From: Candidatus Saccharibacteria bacterium UBA6575
GTDB taxonomy: Bacteria > Patescibacteriota > Saccharimonadia > Saccharimonadales > Saccharimonadaceae
NCBI GenBank assembly: GCA_002434005.1
Contig: DJJF01000015.1
Span: 1,004-45,111, forward strand
Direction: 5' to 3'
DNA length: 44,108 bases
In this document: piece after piece, positions 40,617 to 44,108 of the stretch
Numbering within the stretch: the first letter of the stretch is position 1
Layout of the letters: each line of letters opens with the position of its first letter
Notes under the pieces: model-generated
What the model was told of the DNA's origin: nothing
Database searches by the model: none
What the model saw: the letters and a program-made list of their open reading frames with translations, nothing else
Program-made: the position numbers and the translations under genes

Positions 40617-41234
40617 ATGAGAAAACTAATCATCGCGATTGATTGTGATGATGTGTTGATTGACTCTTCAGCTCGAATCGTTGAAAGGTACAACGCCAAG
40701 TACGGCACATCGATCGATGCGAGCCATATGTATAGGGAGGATCTCGACTGGGGCGCTGGCAGCCATGAAGCTGCGATCGAGCGGATGAACACGCTCCTGG
40801 AAGAAGATCGGATTCTGGATAGTCTTATTCCGAGTGAAGAAACAATTAGCGCCGTGCGAGCACTGGCATCCCAACATGAACTCCATCTTGTAACAGGAAG
40901 GCAAACCTATCTGGAACCTTCCACGCGGGCTCTTCTTGATACATATTTCAGCGGCTGCTTCACATCGATCGAACATACAAACTATATTGCCAGTGCAGCA
41001 AGCCTGGAACCTCGCAGATCAAAAGGCGAAGTGTGCGCGCAGCTACGGGCCGATATTCTGATAGATGACCATGTGTCACACGGCAAGAGTGTTCTTAGTC
41101 ATGGAGTGCGTGAAGTGCTCTTGTTCGGTGATTACGCGTGGAATAAAACAGATGATGACATTCCCGGTATTACACGTTGTCACAATTGGCAGGAAGTGCT
41201 GCAGAATGTAGAGACAATAGGTAGTGAAATCTGA
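40617..41234 (+). CDS. HAD-like 5'-nucleotidase (NT5C-type)
   Basis: 205 residues. HAD motif I is AIDCDDVLIDSS with the nucleophile and acid Asp; motif II LVTGR; motif IV DILIDDHVSHG. This arrangement, including the short helical cap at ~30-75, resembles the 5'(3')-deoxyribonucleotidase NT5C family. It likely dephosphorylates nucleotides; substrate is not fixed by sequence. The start ATG directly abuts the thrS stop codon, so it is in the thrS operon; it overlaps the next gene by 11 bases. Confidence 0.82.
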   Translation: MRKLIIAIDCDDVLIDSSARIVERYNAKYGTSIDASHMYREDLDWGAGSHEAAIERMNTLLEEDRILDSLIPSEETISAVRALASQHELHLVTGRQTYLEPSTRALLDTYFSGCFTSIEHTNYIASAASLEPRRSKGEVCAQLRADILIDDHVSHGKSVLSHGVREVLLFGDYAWNKTDDDIPGITRCHNWQEVLQNVETIGSEI

Positions 41235-41541
41235 TACTGCATTTCGTCATCGTATTGAGCAACTCATGGCGCAAGTGCCACACGGGCAAGTTACGACATA
41301 TGGTGATTTAGCTGGGCTTGCTGGGCAAGCGAATGCCAGCCGCATTGTTGGCGGTATAGCACATTACGGAAATCCTGATTTGCCGTGGCACAGATTGGTT
41401 AACCGGTTTGGTGGCTTAGCTGCAGGCTTTCATGGCGGGCGCGAAGCGCAGGCGCAGCTACTCGAACAAGAAGGAATACATTGTACGAATCACATTGTCG
41501 AGGGATTTCAGGAAATTAGATGGCGTCCGATCGACTCATAG
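41224..41541 (+). CDS. Alkyltransferase-like protein (ATL), Cys replaced by Trp
   Basis: 105 residues, GTG start inside the previous gene. It matches the C-terminal DNA-binding domain of O6-methylguanine methyltransferase (VPHGQVTTYGDLAGLAG, NASRIVGG). The active-site PCHRV motif reads PWHRLV, with Trp in place of the reactive Cys, which defines ATL proteins: they bind O6-alkylguanine without repairing it and hand lesions to nucleotide excision repair. It overlaps miaA by 22 bases. Confidence 0.92.
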   Translation: MKSDTAFRHRIEQLMAQVPHGQVTTYGDLAGLAGQANASRIVGGIAHYGNPDLPWHRLVNRFGGLAAGFHGGREAQAQLLEQEGIHCTNHIVEGFQEIRWRPIDS

Positions 41542-42386
41542 CTATTGTTGGTCCTACAGCGAGTGGTAAAACGGCTCTCGCAATTCGTATTGCTGAGCAG
41601 CTTAATGGTGAAATTATTTGTGCGGACTCACGCACTATCTACAAAGGTATGGATATCGGCACAGCTAAGCCGACAACTGAAGAACAATCCAAAGTGCCAC
41701 ACTGGGGGTTAGATTTAGCGGAGCCTGGACAGCCATTTACTGCGGCTGATTTTAAAAAGTACGCTGATGCAAAAATTGCAGATATTCAGGCGCGAGGTAA
41801 ACTGCCGCTTTTAGTAGGTGGCACCGGATTATATGTAGACAGTCTGTTGTATGATTTCACGTTTGGCGAAAAAGCTGATAATTCGGTGCGAGATCGACTT
41901 GAGACAATGAGCATAGAAGAACTTACAAAATATTGCATCACTAACAACGTTACATTACCTGAAAATAAGAAAAATAAGCGTTACTTAGTGCGCGCGATCG
42001 AGCGAAAAAGCATGAGCAACATCGGTAAATCTGTACTGAGGACGCAATACCATATTGTAGGAATAGCTACGAATATACACACATTGCGAACACGAATTGT
42101 ACAGCGTACCGAACAATTGTTTGCAAATGGAGTTGAGCAAGAGGCTACTTTGTTGGGCAAAAAATATGGTTGGAATTCCGAAGCAATGACCGGAAATATC
42201 TATCCACTACTAAAAAAACATTTTGATAATGAGTTATCAATCGACGATGTAAAAGAGAAATTCGTAACCGCAGATTACAAATTAGCAAAACGGCAAATGA
42301 CCTGGTTCAGGCGAAATCCCGATATCATGTGGGCAACATTACAAGATGCTGAGAGCTACATAAAAAGCTTGCTCGCGACTGAATAA
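41520..42386 (+). CDS. miaA: tRNA dimethylallyltransferase MiaA
   Basis: 288 residues, slightly short of the usual ~300. P-loop GPTASGKT (~11-18), DSRTIYKGMDIGTAKP (~36-51, substrate Asp/Ser loop), LLVGGTGLYVDSLLY (~96-110), and a C-terminal KRQMTWFRRNP motif. It adds an isopentenyl-type group to A37 of tRNAs reading UNN codons. Bases are AT-richer than its neighbours towards the 3' end. Confidence 0.96.
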   Translation: MASDRLIAIVGPTASGKTALAIRIAEQLNGEIICADSRTIYKGMDIGTAKPTTEEQSKVPHWGLDLAEPGQPFTAADFKKYADAKIADIQARGKLPLLVGGTGLYVDSLLYDFTFGEKADNSVRDRLETMSIEELTKYCITNNVTLPENKKNKRYLVRAIERKSMSNIGKSVLRTQYHIVGIATNIHTLRTRIVQRTEQLFANGVEQEATLLGKKYGWNSEAMTGNIYPLLKKHFDNELSIDDVKEKFVTADYKLAKRQMTWFRRNPDIMWATLQDAESYIKSLLATE

Positions 42387-42431
42387 CTTCTGTGCTACTA
42401 TTAACCCTAGAAAGTTATTCGGTAGAAGATA

Positions 42432-43037
42432 ATGATTGACGCACTATTCGGTTCAAAGACTCGCATTAAGCTACTGCACTTGTTCCTGAACAATCCAGGT
42501 AAGTCTTTTTATGTGCGTGAGATTACTCGTTTGATCGATGAGCAGATAAATTCCGTACGCCGTGAGCTCGCCAACATGATGAACGTAGGTATCATCAAAA
42601 GCGATACGGCAGACAATAAGCTGTACTACGAAGTTGATCAGCGATACGAACACTACGTGCCATTACGGGCAATTTTTGGCGACGATAAAGATACGGCGAC
42701 CAGCGCGGTGAAGGCACCTAAGCAATCAACACTTGATTGGCAAGCGCGTTTGGACGAGCTGGGCGGTATCAAGCTTGCTGTCATGGCAGGGGTGTTTGTT
42801 GCTGGGAGCGCGAGCAAGGTAGACTTGCTTCTGGTTGGTAATCCGGCTCCTGCGCGCGTAAAGGCTTTCATTAAGACACTCGAAAAGAAAGAAGGTCGTG
42901 AGCTCAACTATAGCGTGCTCTCGTACGATGAATTCTACTACCGTATCTCGATTCGTGATAAATTTATTACAGAGCTCATGAGCAGCAAGCACGTTGTGCT
43001 GCGTGACGACGAGCAAATACTCGCTAAATCCAAGTAG
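42432..43037 (+). CDS. Winged-helix protein, transcriptional-regulator type
   Basis: 201 residues. N-terminal winged helix-turn-helix (~1-75: ALFGSKTRIKLLHLFLNNPGKSFYVREITR, then INSVRRELANMMNVGIIKSD), followed by a linker and an alpha/beta domain (~110-195) with SKVDLLLVGN, reminiscent of a degenerate nucleotidyltransferase-like sensor domain. No metal or catalytic residues are evident there. DNA target unknown. It precedes the MBL-fold gene by 7 bases, so the two are an operon. A TACTAT hexamer about 30 bases upstream may be the -10. Confidence 0.78.
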   Translation: MIDALFGSKTRIKLLHLFLNNPGKSFYVREITRLIDEQINSVRRELANMMNVGIIKSDTADNKLYYEVDQRYEHYVPLRAIFGDDKDTATSAVKAPKQSTLDWQARLDELGGIKLAVMAGVFVAGSASKVDLLLVGNPAPARVKAFIKTLEKKEGRELNYSVLSYDEFYYRISIRDKFITELMSSKHVVLRDDEQILAKSK

Positions 43038-43044
43038 GAGAACT

Positions 43045-43674
43045 ATGTTCGATATTGAATACAAGGGTGGCAACACCGTTGTCATTGCAACTAAGAAATC
43101 AAAGCTGATTACTGACCCAAAGTTGTCGGTGGTTGGGCTCACAGATATAGAACCAAAAGGTATGGTAGCACTTGCTACTGAACCGCGTTTTGAAGTGCGC
43201 TCCGAAACAGCATTACTCCATATCGAAAGCCCAGGTGAATACGAAGTAAGCGATTTTTCGGTCAAAGGGATTCCAGCGCAGAGACACCTAGACTCTGAGG
43301 GATTTGGATGCACAATTTACCGCGTGGAAGTTGGCGATGTTCGCATGGCTATTATCGGCAATATTGACCCAAAGCTTAGCGATGAGCAGCTTGAAGCAAT
43401 CGGCGTAGTAGATGTAGTTATTATTCCAATTGGCGGTGGTGGTTACACCCTCGATGCTACAGCGGCTGCGCATCTTGTTCGACAAATTGATGCCAAGGTT
43501 ATTATTCCGGTTCACTATGCAGACAGTGGCTTGAAATACGAGGTACCACAAGAAGACTTTGAAGTGTTCCATAAGGAACTCGGTGGGGAAGTTGAGACAG
43601 TAGATAAGCTGAAGGTGAAGGCTGCTAGCTCATTGCCGCATGTGTTGACGCTATATAAGCTGACTCGTAGCTAA
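43045..43674 (+). CDS. Degenerate metallo-beta-lactamase-fold protein
   Basis: 209 residues from the ATG at 43045, set by AGGAG five bases upstream. The strand order resembles UlaG-like MBL proteins (VVIATKKSKLITDP, ALLHIESPGEYEVSDFSVKGIPA, DVVIIPIGGGGYTLD, AKVIIPVHY), but the HxHxDH metal motif is missing; only one late His (PVHY) remains. It is likely a non-catalytic or sensory relative. Co-transcribed with the winged-helix gene. Confidence 0.78.
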   Translation: MFDIEYKGGNTVVIATKKSKLITDPKLSVVGLTDIEPKGMVALATEPRFEVRSETALLHIESPGEYEVSDFSVKGIPAQRHLDSEGFGCTIYRVEVGDVRMAIIGNIDPKLSDEQLEAIGVVDVVIIPIGGGGYTLDATAAAHLVRQIDAKVIIPVHYADSGLKYEVPQEDFEVFHKELGGEVETVDKLKVKAASSLPHVLTLYKLTRS

Positions 43675-43686
43675 CCTTTTGTCTCT

Positions 43687-43712
43687 CTTCTTTTGACTTG
43701 AATCAAAAGAAG
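43687..43712 (+). terminator. Hairpin after the MBL-fold gene
   Basis: CTTCTTTTGA (43687-43696) and TCAAAAGAAG (43703-43712) form a 10-bp AT-rich stem, followed by CAAAAGC; no T-run, so a weak terminator or 3' stabiliser. Confidence 0.5.
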
Positions 43713-43866
43713 CAAAAGCTCAAGTCCTAGTATTTGATTCTTGGGCGAGCATTGTGGATACCTACAATCGCCGAAAGGACTCGTTTCGCTCAAACATCTT
43801 CCGTCGTTTAATTATCGGATTCACGAACATTCTCGCTGAGAACGTTGAATGGTCACTAGATTCATT

Positions 43867-43895
43867 AAAAAATCTCCGGTTATCGGAGATTTTTT
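43867..43895 (-). terminator. rpmB terminator
   Basis: AAAAAATCTCCG (43867-43878), loop GTTAT, CGGAGATTTTTT (43884-43895): symmetrical, with a U-tract on either strand; placed just after the rpmB stop. The ~150 bases before it (43713-43866) show no gene I can support. Confidence 0.9.
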
Positions 43896-43911
43896 ACAGG
43901 TGCCTTGTTTG

Positions 43912-44108
43912 TTACTTGGCTGGTTCGGTAACGACCGGGTTCAGCAGGCCTTTTTTCTTCAGCGTGCGGATTGCCTGAGTCGAAAGGACCATAGTGACCT
44001 TTTGACCGTCTACCATGAACGTTTTTTTCTGCAAGTTAGGCTTGAAGACGCGTTTGGTGCGCCGCAAAGAGAAGCTCACGTTGTGGCCGAATTGTTTACC
44101 TTTACCGG
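43912..44108 (-). CDS. rpmB: 50S ribosomal protein L28, 5' end outside window
   Basis: The last 65 codons are present; the start lies beyond 44108. The reading begins GKGKQFGHNVSFSLRRTKRV, which is the L28 signature (G-x-x-x-x-x-GHNVSHS-x-RRTKR), followed by FKPNLQKKTFMVDGQKVTMV and ending PVVTEPAK. L28 is a small basic protein of the large ribosomal subunit. It has its own terminator. Confidence 0.92.
   Translation of the reverse strand, partial: GKGKQFGHNVSFSLRRTKRVFKPNLQKKTFMVDGQKVTMVLSTQAIRTLKKKGLLNPVVTEPAK

Noticed and set aside
43754..43978. 74-aa plus-strand ORF near the right end
   Set aside because: It crosses the rpmB terminator and is antisense to L28; no promoter or ribosome-binding site supports it.
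1..44108. CRISPR array, prophage or insertion sequence
   Set aside because: No regularly spaced repeats, transposase, integrase other than the Xer protein, or phage structural genes were seen.
1..44108. Recoded TGA (Gly) as in some CPR lineages
   Set aside because: TGA terminates several genes at exact overlaps (for example pilM, pilO) and no well-recognised gene needs TGA read-through.

Overview
The window is about 44 kb of a bacterial genome that looks like a Candidatus Saccharibacteria (TM7, Patescibacteria/CPR) chromosome. This is inferred from gene content and layout. There is a compact type IV pilus operon of monoderm type (PilM-PilN-PilO-PilB-PilT-PilC, pilins, PilD, no secretin), a single Xer recombinase, short intergenic gaps, many small unrecognised membrane or secreted proteins, and many starts lying directly under a -10 box with no room for a Shine-Dalgarno sequence. 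TGA is used as a stop throughout, so the code is standard table 11, not the TGA=Gly code of Gracilibacteria.

Left third (1-12.9 kb), accessory surface and secretion region: a 5'-truncated GC-rich repeat protein translationally coupled to a sortase-like protein; a secreted GH16/laminarin-lectin-like protein; a small GC-rich secreted protein; a membrane-anchored protein with a CshA-type repeat and six Asp-boxes; ychF (the one core gene here, minus strand); a secreted SGNH esterase; two small or multi-pass membrane proteins; a retron-like reverse transcriptase with an unusual upstream leader; and a GC-rich secreted coiled-coil protein. Three of these genes (1-1702, 2944-3432, 12160-12834) have actinobacterial-looking GC-rich codons, while the promoters visible upstream (for the last two) and the neighbouring genes are AT-richer. 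That fits acquisition from an actinobacterial host or neighbour.

Middle (12.9-27.4 kb), type IV pilus locus: a large exported protein of unknown family, then pilM, pilN, pilO, a small membrane gene, pilB, pilT and pilC packed with 1-4 bp overlaps or short gaps; a separately initiated major pilin with its own terminator; pilD; and four coupled minor pilin genes, one carrying a large C-terminal beta-rich domain. A convergent xer gene abuts the last one.

Right third (27.4-44.1 kb), core genes with RNA elements: xer and uppP transcribed divergently from overlapping -10 boxes, ndk, two small hypotheticals, tRNA-Arg(CCT), a PH-like membrane protein plus a SurA/PrsA-like foldase, Mn-type superoxide dismutase, a YdeI-like protein, tRNA-Asp(GTC), tRNA-Thr(CGT) joined directly to a membrane gene and a family 2 glycosyltransferase, a strongly promoted ~490-nt structured RNA of unassigned family, a divergent nrdR, a 41-aa leaderless small protein, tRNA-Val(GAC), a probable threonine T-box leader controlling a small membrane protein and thrS (ThrRS without its TGS domain), a nucleotidase-like HAD protein, an alkyltransferase-like protein, miaA, a winged-helix protein, a degenerate metallo-beta-lactamase-fold protein, and the 3' part of rpmB.

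The items most worth following are the structured RNA at 36.7-37.2 kb, the T-box of thrS, the leaderless 41-aa gene, the reverse-transcriptase locus and the general leaderless promoter architecture.
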